Assembly: GCA_963921825.1 (NCBI GenBank)
Contig: OY997589.1
Span: 43,224,638-43,288,637 of the forward strand
Length of the DNA stretch: 64,000 nt
DNA from: Erodium maritimum
Taxonomy: Eukaryota; Streptophyta; Magnoliopsida; Geraniales; Geraniaceae
Direction: 5' to 3'
The first letter of the stretch is position 1, and every line of letters begins with the position of its first letter. The notes under the pieces are model-generated. The model made no database searches. It was not told the DNA's origin and was given only the letters and a program-made list of their open reading frames with translations. This document shows, piece by piece, positions 54,675 to 64,000 of the stretch. The position numbers and the translations under genes are program-made.

Positions 54675-56198
54675 GTGGTATCAGAGCCTTGCTACCTTCG
54701 GGATTCACAAGACGGTGTTGAAAGTTTCAGCTTTGACATGTTAATTTGCCAAATTGTATGATAACATGTTTTAAAGTCTTGTTTATGGATTTAATGCATG
54801 TAAAATGAATTTTTGAAAATTATTTCAAATCTAGAAATTTTGAAATTTTTTTTTTGATTTTTCGGGTCTTGGGAGCGGGACTCTCGGGGAGCCGAAGCCG
54901 GGACCGAACGGGGCTCCGTTGGACGGAGCTAGGCCAAGCATGACCATTGGATGGTTGATATGCCAAGGCTAAATTGTTTTGTTAGTTATGATGAGTTTGG
55001 AACCGTCATGACAAACTCGAAGATCAAATGTTCAGAAGTTTCATTTTTGAACGGTTTCGATAAATCAAGCATCAAATTTTTTTGGAACTTGGCTATTAAT
55101 TAAAACTGGAAAATCACATGATGTTTGATAACATGCTTGTTTGATAACACGATGTGTGATGTGATGTTTTCATGGTTTACATAATAGCCCCGAGCTCGAT
55201 TTAATTATTTATCGTTTTTCACGGCCTGCGAGTCGTTAGAGTTAGCGTGTAATTATTCTTTCAAGGTGTGGTCGTCGAACCAATTATTTGTAATATTTAT
55301 TAATTCCCGACCTGCGAGTCGTGTATTAAATTGTAATTTTATACTCAAGACGAAGAAAGGGCGAAAAGGTCATTTGGTGGCTTTTCGGGTGTTGACATCG
55401 ACTTGGAGTTGGTGGAGCTCAAGAAGCTAGTGGAAGTTAGTTTAGGGGGGATATTATATGCACATTTATCTCTTTATGCTTGGTTTAGTTTATGCATGAT
55501 TAATTCTATGTGTTTTAGAGTTGCATGCTTTACTTTATTTACCGAGCATATCACCTCACATGCAAAGATAAAATTGGAATTTTAATCCTTGTGTGTGAGC
55601 CTTTAGAATCGTCATTACAATGGATGTAGTTGGCGGGTTCAAAAGAATAATTACATTGGATGTAATTTGAGGCATCATTGCATTTGGAATGTAGTCTAGG
55701 ATGTGCTAAAGTTTTAAACACAACCGGACAAGTAAAAACGGGTCATGTCCGATACCTCCCAGTTATCAACACCTTACTACCTCCCCGTCCTATGGGTGTC
55801 GTGTGCATTAGCGGAGCATCCATGGGAAAGCGGGGTAGTAGGTTTGGACGACATATGTGGGTGTCGTGCGCATTAGCAGAGCACCTACATAGTGACGGGC
55901 CATAGTTGAAAATTGGTGGACCCGACTATGATTCTTAGCATGAGGTTGAGCTAGGGTAAAAGATAGGGTAAGTCAAGTACATAAGTACATACCCTAGCCA
56001 AGAGTCACATTGGATGTGATTGGATGGAGTCCTACCTACATAGCTCGATTAAGTGGTGAGCATTAGTTCAGCTTAATCGAGTGAATCAAGGATCTTGGTT
56101 TCAGATTCTAAAGGTTTAGAATCGATTTTTGGTGTTTAAGCTTGATCTTCATAAAATTTATTCAGTTTACTGATTGAATTTTATCTGTTTTAGATCAA
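54675..56198 (+). other. Long 5' leader of the copia element
   Basis: About 1.5 kb lies between the primer-binding site and gag, unusually long for copia. It contains a duplicated segment, GGTGTCGTGTGCATTAGCGG near 55794 and a close copy near 55860, and scattered CATTGGATGTAATT-like repeats (55620-56020). No convincing ORF is present. Confidence 0.6.
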
Positions 56199-56640
56199 AT
56201 GAAAAATTCAGCGAACATTAATAGTTTGTCATTAAAAACCATTCTTGACAGGGTCAAGTTGAATGGGACAAACTATTTGGACTGGTACAGAATTTTGAGG
56301 ATAGTCCTCATGTCTGAACACAAAGAATATGTCCTTGACGAGGCTATCCTTCGTGTCCAGAAAATGAAGGGGCATCTCGAACGTCTTAGTGGACTAGGTG
56401 TTAAGATAGAGTCAGAGATGGCAGCAGATAGGTTTCTGCGCTCCCTTCCTCGTGCGTAGGTTGAGTTCATCATGAACTATCACATGCACGATATGGACAT
56501 GACCATATCAGAGTTACATGGAGGGTTTGTAACTACTGGGGAGAATATAAGGGATCTGGGATCCAAGGATATTCTGATGGTCAGAAAGGGATCCAGTTTC
56601 AATAAGAAAACTGGTAGTGGCAAGGGCTAGTCCCCTGCGC
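56199..56640 (+). pseudogene. Copia gag remnant
   Basis: The start MKNSANINSLSLKTILDRVK and NGTNYLDWYRILRIVL are the N-terminal signature of Ty1/copia gag (UBN2-type). A jump follows at VLDEAILRVQKMKGHLERLS, where most of the capsid centre is deleted, and the frame reads ESEMAADRFLRSLP before a stop at 56457-56459. VEFIMNYHMHDMDMTISELH continues after it, then a GSSFNKKTGSGKG linker. Much shorter than a normal gag. Confidence 0.8.
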
Positions 56641-57470
56641 ATTTGGCATGAAAGATGAGACACTTGATCGCTCCTAACCCTCCTAGGACTGGGGTTCTTA
56701 AGGAAGGCTAAGGAGGATAAGAATGTCTGCTTCTATTACCAGAAGTCTAGTCAACGAAAAGGGATTGCGGGAAAAACCAGGATGAACTGAAGAAGGGCAA
56801 AGAGACTGCGCTTTCATCAGATATTAACTTTATAGAGGTACATCTCTCTACTTTCAAGATTCATGGTATTGGATACCGGGGCTGAATCTCACATATGCAC
56901 TGACGTGCAATGACTGGAAAGTAGGAGAAGCTTGGAAAGCATAAAATGGACCTCAGAGTTGTGGCGACTGTTGTAGGATCCATAAGTCTTGCTTTGCCAA
57001 GAGGCCTAGTTTTGTGCTACATAATGTATATTGCATAACTACTTTCAGTAGGAAAATTATATTTGTGTCCATGTTAGACAAAGAAGGATGTAATTTTATT
57101 TTTAATATTCTATGCAATGATATGTTTTATGTTAGTGCTAACATGGTTGGAGGATTGTACATATTAGATATGAGTAACAATGCCTCAAGCTCTATTTATA
57201 ACGTTAATTCCAAGAGGTCATCTGACGATTTAAACCGAAACTCTTATAAGGCACTATCATTAGGGTCGTATAAACAAAAACGCATATCAACACTTCGGAA
57301 GTGTGGACTTTCAAGTCCATTCGAATTTCATTCGATTGATAGGTGCGAGACTTGTTTTATGGACAAAATGACTAAACGCCCTTCATCGGTTGCGGTGAAA
57401 GGACGGGTGAGTTATTGGGGCTAATACACTCAGGTGCATGTAGACCAATAAGTTCTCTTGCCAGGAGAGG
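56641..57470 (+). pseudogene. Copia zinc knuckle, protease and pre-integrase
   Basis: Frame-shifted pieces are a zinc-knuckle trace (CLLLPEV and RDCGKN), the protease active site VLDTGAESHICTD near 56870, and a 136-codon frame (57014-57424). That frame is the GAG-pre-integrase region: GGLYILDMSN, then ISTLRKCGLSSPFEFHSIDR with CETCFMDKMTKRP, the HHCC-type zinc finger segment. The integrase core begins LIHSGACRPISSLARRG and is cut at 57470 by the solo LTR. Several stops are present. Confidence 0.83.
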
Positions 57471-58290
57471 TGTAAGAACCGCCCCCGGTCGACCTCGGTC
57501 GAACCGATGAAATTTGGGGAAAATTAACATTCCGCCGAAAAAGTCAATTAATGACTCCGGGAGTCATTCGGGACATTTCCGGGACCCAAAAAGCTTAGTC
57601 GTCGTTACGGTTTGCTTAGTTGGGTCGTTTCCTTTCTAATGACTACTGTTGTGAAAAAAGTCAACCGCGGGTCAAATGGGGTCTAATTAGAGGCTAAATC
57701 GAATTAATTTAAATGTGCTGAGATATTTTGGGTAGAGGTGGATCCCACATGGACACATGTCCATGATGGCTTGGAAGGGAAGAAAGGGGTGAGAATTGAC
57801 TAAATTACCCTCATTTCAGCTCATTTTTCTCTTGTTGGCCGAAAATCACACAAGGGAGAGAAGAGTTGGAGCTCCAAAGCTTGAAGAAGAAGAAAGTGGA
57901 GAAGGGAGCACTTTTGGTGGAATTCCAAAACCAATCTTCTCCAAAACACATTCATCTTCATCCCCTCTTTATTCCTAAGGTGAGTAATCCTTGAAAACCC
58001 ACTTTTAATGGAGGTTGGGGTTATGGGTTTGTTAGAGAAAGCATGAACTAGGTTGGGTTTCCCATAGATTTGAGTTTTTGATGTTTAAGGAGATGATTTG
58101 TGGATAAAAGTAGAGATAGATGATGAAATTTCAATGGGTTTTTGTTGTTTTTGATGAAACCCACTTGGGGATTGAAGTATTGAGGTTTATGGGACTGATT
58201 TGGAGGTTTTGGGGGGATGAAAATGGAGTTTTGAGGGGTTGTTTTCGTGGAGAAGAAGCTGGAGGAAGAAGAAGGACGGAACTGTCAGAC

Positions 58291-58460
58291 CCGTCACGAA
58301 TCCGTGACGGGGACCGTGACGGAGTGCGTCACGGCTCTGTAACGAAGGCTGTGACGGCACACGTCATGATTCCGTGACGTCACCCGTGACGGGGAACATC
58401 GCGGTTCCGTGACCCGAACTGTCACGGAGTCCGTCAAGGCTCCGTGACCCGAACCGTGAT
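58291..58460. repeat. Dense GTCACGG / CCGTGAC array
   Basis: About 13 exact or near copies of CCGTGAC or GTCACGG occur in 170 bases, at roughly 10-20 base spacing in alternating orientation. They include the perfect palindrome GTGACGTCAC at 58374-58383, which contains the TGACGTCA core bound by plant TGA-type bZIP factors (family knowledge). The same heptamer cluster occurs at 16676-16790. Confidence 0.85.
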
Positions 58461-59094
58461 GGATCAGAATTGGGTCTTTTGGGCCCATTTTAGTCGTTTT
58501 CGGGTATTTAGGAAGGTTATTTATAACCGAGCCTATTGGGGGTTAAGTTGGGATGTTTCCTCTTTAAACCACCCTTGGATTACTACTAATTCTCGTATTA
58601 CTTGTGATCTTAGACGTTGTTTCCGATCACGGCGGAGGAGGCTACTAGGCGACTCGCGTTGGCTTGCGTTTGGATAGCGATCGAGGTAGGGAAAAGTAGT
58701 GAATACCGGTTTAATTGCGGAAAGTTACTAGTATGCATATAGGTTATGAACAATCGTTATAATATAGAATTGTATGTAAAATGTGAATAACTTGTGTAGT
58801 CCTATAAAGATGGAACCACTTGCGGGCTAGGTCGTGCTCGTAAGTGTGGGAATTACTGTGTTATAGTATCACATGTGGGTCCCCGGTTGGACCCGTAGGA
58901 TTGCGTGTTGGTTGTGTTGTTGTGAATTGATGACTTGTAACACTTGATGTGTGGTATATCCGTTGTTGAATTGAGGATCATAATATGATATGCCTAGTAT
59001 GATATGTGTGGTATGACGTGAACTACTGCTTTGTGATATGATCGGGTGATTGATAGACCGATGTGATGTGTTCGGTAAGTTTGTTTGGTAATGA

Positions 59095-59660
59095 TATACC
59101 GTGTATTCTGGTAGGATGCCTATACCGACGGAGGATTCCGGTATAGGATCTCTAGACCAATGATGTGTTCCGGTATGATACCTATACCAACGGAGGATTC
59201 CGGTATAGGATATCTAGACCGATGATGTGTTCAGTATGATATGTTTGATGATGTTATTCCGGTCCGATATCGTGACTGATGCAGTGCCAGTTCGGACACG
59301 ATATGTTCCGAGGCGGTGTGTTCTGGTCCGATATCTATATCGATGGATGGTTCCGATATAGATATCATGACCGAGTCTTTCGGTGTGATATCTATACCGT
59401 GGAGGATTCCGGTATGGGATATCTAGGCCGAGGATTTGGTTCCGGTGCGATACATGTGCTGCATGTGCGATTACGGTACATGGGATCTAGAGCCGATGAG
59501 GGTATTCTAGAACAATGTTTATACCATACCCCGGGATGGTATGTGTGATGTGGTTTGTGCCTCGTGTTACGGGAAGATATACCCGACCGACGGACGATTC
59601 CGGTCCGATATATTATGAGTTACCCCGAGGAGTCGTGTTACGGGAAGATGTCCAGGCCGA
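59095..59660 (+). repeat. Degenerate tandem array inside the solo LTR
   Basis: Units of about 40-60 bp contain GGAGGATTCCGGTAT, GATATCTA(T/G)ACCGA and GATGTGTTCCGG. It is related to the array in LTR D but more diverged. Confidence 0.8.
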
Positions 59661-60430
59661 TGTGAGTTCAGACGACGTGATAAGTCGGGCTGTTGAAGAG
59701 CCGGCGCATTATTTTGGAATACCATAGGTGGCATTGATTGTTAATGATATTACTCTGTGTGTTGATCTATGTTGACTGTTGTGATTGCTTATGCATGCTT
59801 GTGATCTTCTGTGAATTTGAAATATCGTTATACCTGAGTTCAGTGTATTGTCATGCAAGTTCGCACGTGTGGTCGGTTGTGAGACAACCGTGGGCGTTGT
59901 CCATTGAGAATTGTTGGGTGACGGGTGCTAAAGGGCATAGTGAGAAGAATTGTATGAGTTCGGTTCCGTGTCGAGGTTGTTTTACGGGTTGCACCCGAGT
60001 GGGGGACAAACGTTGTCGTGGGTTACTTATTTAATTGTTTCGTAGTTATTATGCTTACTAGTATGTTCTAATTGGACAGTTACCCGTGGTAGCGAGCGGA
60101 TAGCTCATCGTCTTAACTACTTTTTCCTACTGAGCGTAAGCTCACCCCCTTCATTACTGTTTTACAGGTTTCGATCGTGAGTTGGTTTAGAGGACGTCTT
60201 AGAGCTGGGGAGCCTGGCGAGAGTCCTTAGTTTTGGGATCTTATAGAGACGTACTTTCTTTTGTATTAAACTCTTTAATAGTTGGTTTTCGAGCTTTGAC
60301 TCGCGTTACCGGAATTGTTGGTTTAGGAATTATGTTTGGAGACTTATTTCGTTAAAGTTTGTTTTATTTATTGTTATTTTAGTTCACGTCTCGAGTCCGG
60401 TCAAAACCGGATTTGGGGCGTGATAAGGGG

Positions 60431-61050
60431 TTTTAGCTACTTTATCACATTTACTGTTTATTACAGTAAATATGGTTATGTCTACTCGATGAGACATAAG
60501 TCTGAAACTTTTGATAAATTCGAAGAGTTCAAGACTGAAGTAGAAAACCGACTCGGGAAAAGTATTAAGACACTTCGATTGGATCGATGTGGAAAATACT
60601 TAAACACAGAGTATTTAGATCATCTGGTAGAGAACGGGATTTTTTTTCAAAATGGACTCCTCCTGAAACACTGCAGTTGAATGTTGTGTCCGAGCGGAGA
60701 AATCGGACTTTATTGGATATGGTCCGATCCATGATCAATTGGACTGATCTCCCAATGTCTTTCTGGGGTTATGCTCTAGAGACGACCGCATTTATAGTGA
60801 ATCGGGCTCCGGCGAAGGCTGTGGAAGGGACACCATTTTAGAAATGGCATGGGAAGATGTCCGTTTTGTCCTTCCTAAAGATTTGTGGTTACGAGGCTTA
60901 TGTGAAACATTTGGTTTCGACTAAGCTCGAACCAAGATCTAAGATATGCACCTTCGTGTGGTATCCCAAAGCAACAAGGGGTACTACTTCTACAAACCCA
61001 ATGAGAACATGGTGTTCATTGCTTGGGGTGGGGTCTTTATAGAAAAGGAG
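60431..61050 (+). pseudogene. Copia integrase core
   Basis: The integrase resumes after the solo LTR: FSYFITFTVYYSKYGYVYSM, RHKSETFDKFEEFKTEVENR and TLRLDRCGKYLNTEYLDHLV, with the second catalytic Asp position retained as LDR. A frameshift near 60650 leads to NVVSERRNRTLLDMVRSMIN (third catalytic Glu in SER) and LPMSFWGYALETTAFIVNRA. FLKICGYEAYVKHLVSTKLE and CTFVWYPKATRG form the C-terminal part. Stops break the frame. Confidence 0.86.
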
Positions 61051-61952
61051 TTTTGTTTCCAAAGACATCATTGAGAGGAATGTGCATCTCGAAGAAATTC
61101 AGGATGGTACAAATTCGTCTAAACCAATGGACAACCCAGTAGAAAGGGAGCCAGAGATGGTCGTAGAGTAAGAACCAATTCCTGTTACAATTCCGGAAGG
61201 TCCAAGGCGATCTGAAAGGATCAGTCGCCCACCTCCAAGATATGGTATCCGGAGGTGAAAATGAAGTCATGGTGGATCACGATGATCCTGCAACCTTTCA
61301 GGAAAGTCGTGGATGGGCCCGACTCCGAGTTATGGCTTGGAGCCATGAAGGAGGAAATGCAATCCATGTCGGACAACTGAGTCTGGGAACTGGTTGATCT
61401 CATCAATGGTGTGAGGACCATCGGATACAAATGGATCTTCAAGGTGAAGATGGACATGGACGGCAACCCTCTGACCTACAAAGCTCGATTGGTGGCGAAA
61501 GGTTATAGGCAGATCTAATGGATTGACTATGAAGAAACCTTCTCCCTAGTGGCTATGGTCAAAATCGATCCAAATTCTTCTTGACATAACTACGCATCAT
61601 AATTACGAGATATGGCAAGTGGATGTCAAAACCGCTTTCCTAAATGGAAATTTGACTGAGTACGTTTGTATGTCTCGGCCCAAAGGTTTTGACGATCCGA
61701 AGAATAAGGGAAAGATTGATAAGTTGTTGAAATCCATTTATGGATTGAAACGAACTTCTCAAAGTTGGATCCTTCGTTTTGATGAAGCTGTAATTGGATT
61801 TGGCTTAATCAAGAACGAGGATGAATCTTGCGTTTATAAGAAGGCTAGTGGGACCAACATTACCTTTCTGGTTCTCATTGAAAACGACATCCCAACCTTG
61901 CACGAGACTAAAGCTAGGTTGAGGAAGTGTTTTTCAATAAAGGACTTAGGCG
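61051..61952 (+). pseudogene. Copia reverse transcriptase lacking the YVDD segment
   Basis: RT motifs are present in mixed frames: a NDIIERNVHLEEIQ-like linker near 61060-61110, RVVDPTPSYGLE-type text near 61300 out of frame, and an open frame from 61619. That frame reads DVKTAFLNGNLTEYVCMSRP, KGFDDPKNKGKIDKLLKSIY and GLKRTSQSWILRFDEAV. After TNITFLVL the usual YVDD catalytic box is absent and the reading goes straight to IENDIPTLHETKARL without losing frame. The frame then fuses into 3' LTR sequence after FSIKDLGD. RNase H is missing. Confidence 0.85.
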
Positions 61953-63136
61953 ATGAACATATTCATTTTCGTAGCTTGTCATGTATCCTTAGACCAAGGA
62001 ATCTTTGTGATCGTTATGCAGTAAATAACTGAGTTTGACCTGAGCTTAATGTTGTCTGTAACAGGGCTTCCATAACGGCCAGGATTGGCTTGCGGACGGA
62101 CTGCAAGAGTGACACGAAATACGACTAAGGGATTTATCCCTCATACTACGGAATGGGAAAGATATCGGTTCTCGGCCGCTTGATCAAGAGTGACTGAAAG
62201 AATAGCATGACCATGCACATGATATTAGGTATCATATATTCAGTCATCTCACATATCAAGGAACAATGATTGAGAATAATAAGGATGACGGCTCTATGCC
62301 TTATCTCACTGATCTATTGACATGCATAAACCTAAGGGTCACCTGGAGGGTGAAACTCATTGACACATTTATGGAGAATGGTCAAAAGGGAGTTGTCTTG
62401 GGACATGACCAAAACTGGGTTTTGGGGCATGTGCCTGTAAGTGAATAGGACTTTACGGATCGAGACAAGGCTTGAAGTCTTGGGATTGATCGCGTCGGAT
62501 AATGTTGTACTTTTCTGGTATGAAAGGCTTGGAGGCAATGAGCGAATCACGGGACCTCGTTGGAAAGGGCCACGGGCCATGTTCCAAGAGGCCCATGCAA
62601 GACCCATGGAACTAATTAATCAAGTTTTTATTAATTAGTACTAAGTAAGCATGACAAGGATTAAGGTGTTGGTGATTCACCACCTAACCCCATCTTGTCT
62701 AGCCATACTTTGTCCTGTTTACACCTTACTTAAACCATGCTTGTCTCATGCCTTTAGTTGGACAAGTATGGGGTTTGTTATGTTTAAGTCATCTTTTTTC
62801 AACATAACAAAAACAAGACAAGAATAGGGAACACGTTTTCTCTCCCTCTTCCTTGCAATTTCGGCCAAGGGTGTGTTACACCTCCATTTTTGTGTTCTTG
62901 GGTCCTTCAAGAGAAGAACTACATGTCCTTGATTCTCATGTGGATACGTAGGCGTGTTTGAGACTCAAGTCAATCATTCGTTACCCGATGTTATTGTTTT
63001 GGTAAGAAATAGTGTTGAATTTTTCTCTTGTGAATCCATTCTTTGTTAGTTGTTTCATGGTTTTAATCGTCTCTTGGTTTTCATTGATTTTCCGCTGCGA
63101 GTTGGTTCATCTCCAACCATACCTCGAGACCTAACA
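61953..63136 (+). repeat. 3' LTR of the copia element, 5'-truncated
   Basis: This matches 53490-54674 and ends GACCTAACA. ATGAACAT at the junction may be microhomology between pol and LTR. Confidence 0.92.
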
Positions 63137-63583
63137 CATATAATGTTAGAGATACCGGTAGCTTGATAAGTCTGTTGACGACCCACTAACCAACTATGAT
63201 TTTTTTCATCTTGAATTATGTGTACCTCAAGTATCATATTTGATTATAAGTTGAACTCTTAAAATTTATTTTTTCATTATATCGGTGTCATCTTAACAGT
63301 ATTTCATCCTCCTGAAAAGCCGATGTTAATGGGTTTTATAAAATTTTAATTGTACTGTAATTTGATAATTAGTGTTGGTTCCTAGTGTAAAAATTTTACT
63401 GCCAATCTCTATTCTATTAAAGAGTATATAATTATCACGTGCACTTTTAAATGCTAGTTCCTAGTATTGTATTATGTTCAACTTGGACATAAGGTAGATA
63501 GCTTATTCTTTCATTGAGGACAAATCGGCTAGAAACTCCTGTTATCCTAAAAACTATATGAACCAATCCAAGCCACACACACC
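63137..63583. other. AT-rich flank, no gene seen
   Basis: This stretch between the copia element and the MITE has only short unconvincing frames. Confidence 0.5.
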
Positions 63584-63586
63584 TAA

Positions 63587-63856
63587 GAGCATATCCAACG
63601 CTACAGCCGGTTGCTGGCGGGGAGAATAAAAAATTATTTTTTGTTGGCTTGTAGTCAGCTCTCCCAACTAGTACCCTACAATGCTAGGTGGTTAAAGTGC
63701 TTATGGTAACCCTTTTTGTTCCCAGCCGGCGGTGAGAAGAGGCGGTGAGCTACCAGCCAGCTCTCCCAACCAACATTATTAAATTAATTTCTCTTTCTTC
63801 TTTTTTTGACTCTCTCTCCTATATTTTTGCTCCCAGCCTCTCCACTGTGGATGTTC
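63587..63856. mobile_element. Tourist-like MITE (270 bp)
   Basis: The TAA duplication at 63584-63586 and 63857-63859 flanks imperfect inverted ends: GAGCATATCCAACG at the left, GAACATCCACAGTGG on the other strand at the right. Inside is a repeated CAGCTCTCCCAACTA or CAGCTCTCCCAACCA segment. It is non-coding. The end sequence and 3-bp TSD place it with PIF/Harbinger, like the two larger elements here. Confidence 0.75.
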
Positions 63857-63859
63857 TAA

Positions 63860-64000
63860 GATCCAACACTCACCATGATGGCACATCATCACTCCAATTT
63901 CACTCAAATACATCATTTCTCACACAATCAAGAACATAATTGTAATAGCATGGTGTCATGTGCACTAGTGTCCATTTTTTTTCTTAACCAATTCACTAAT
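63860..64000. other. Window end, nothing recognised
   Basis: About 140 AT-rich bases with no supported feature. Confidence 0.5.

Larger units (their letters stand above)
57471..60425 (+). mobile_element. Solo LTR, sister of D, inside copia integrase
   Basis: This 2,955-bp LTR starts TGTAAGAACCGCCCCCGG and ends GGGGCGTGATA (final CA changed to TA). Flanks AGAGG (57466-57470) and AGGGG (60426-60430) form a target duplication with one mismatch. The beginning and last 40 bases match solo LTR D. It contains the GTCACGG/CCGTGAC array (58291-58460), a degenerate array (59095-59660) and the inverted repeat (60131-60144). Confidence 0.93.
53240..63136 (+). mobile_element. Ty1/copia retrotransposon with nested solo LTR and collapsed 3' end
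   Basis: A 1,435-bp 5' LTR (53240-54674; TGTTGGAGTAATATA..GACCCAACA) is followed by primer-binding site TGGTATCAGAGC (54676-54687) and a leader of about 1.5 kb. Gag, protease, integrase and RT come in copia order (integrase before RT). The 3' LTR (61953-63136) lacks its first 250 bp and is fused to RT, so RNase H and the LTR start were deleted together. Flanks TTATG and CATAT do not match, as expected after such damage or if borders have shifted. Solo LTR 57471-60425 lies inside integrase. Confidence 0.92.

Noticed and set aside
1..64000. tRNA or rRNA genes
   Set aside because: The only tRNA-like signals are short primer-binding sites (TGGTATCAGAGC type) next to LTRs; no cloverleaf or rRNA sequence was recognised.
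1..64000. Integrated pararetrovirus or geminivirus sequence
   Set aside because: All RT segments carry gypsy or copia domain order, LTRs or target duplications; no movement protein, coat protein or Rep motif was seen.

Overview
The window is nuclear DNA from a flowering plant, most likely a eudicot. The evidence is a plant-type DYW pentatricopeptide (PPR) gene, a type I MADS-box-like gene, plant PIF/Harbinger, Mutator and LINE remnants, and Ty1/copia and Ty3/gypsy elements primed by initiator methionine tRNA. The species cannot be named from sequence alone. Nothing looks bacterial or organellar. All calls were made by eye.

Most of the 64 kb is transposable elements nested in one another. At 1-9471 lies a decayed minus-strand Tekay-like chromovirus (A), missing its protease and broken by an opposite-strand solo LTR that has lost its first bases. 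At 10533-28026 lies a short-LTR chromovirus (C; 291-bp LTRs, TSD AATAG). Inside C sit a 9.3-kb minus-strand non-autonomous Tekay-like element (B; 11499-20813, TSD TCGTC) and a 2.97-kb solo LTR (D; 22039-25008, TSD CGCCC) within the reverse transcriptase region.

A gene island follows. A 165-bp tandem duplication (28071-28400) precedes an intact 817-codon PPR-DYW gene (29694-32147) with a probable 5'UTR intron. Downstream are a decayed receptor-kinase fragment, a LINE with a perfect 17-bp TSD (33983-34860), a relic of a second C-like chromovirus on the minus strand (34939-35445), LINE tails and a 426-bp copia-type solo LTR (36653-37078, TSD TTGGT).

The window's main structural feature is a four-level stack at 38931-46562: a LINE ORF1 fragment holds a 187-bp-LTR TRIM-like element (39363-45042, TSD TTTGT). 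That element holds a PIF/Harbinger transposon (40243-44773, TSD TTA), which in turn holds a Tekay-like solo LTR (41013-43508, TSD GTCCC). About 280 bp after the stack begins an intact MADS-like ORF (46844-48079) with an internal ~110-residue duplication.

The right side holds a second Harbinger relic (48536-50533), a minus-strand LINE ORF1 fragment, a Mutator-like transposase pseudogene with a duplicated zinc knuckle, and a Ty1/copia element (53240-63136). The copia element has a solo LTR in its integrase, a missing YVDD segment in its reverse transcriptase and a 3' LTR fused onto pol. A 270-bp Tourist-like MITE lies near the end.

Only the PPR and MADS genes look able to encode full proteins. 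I found no defence system, CRISPR array or gene cluster. The most distinctive signals are the nesting chronology, a short inverted repeat (GGTGAGCG..CGCTCACC type) conserved in all seven long gypsy LTRs, and GTCACGG/CCGTGAC palindrome arrays shared by two gypsy lineages.
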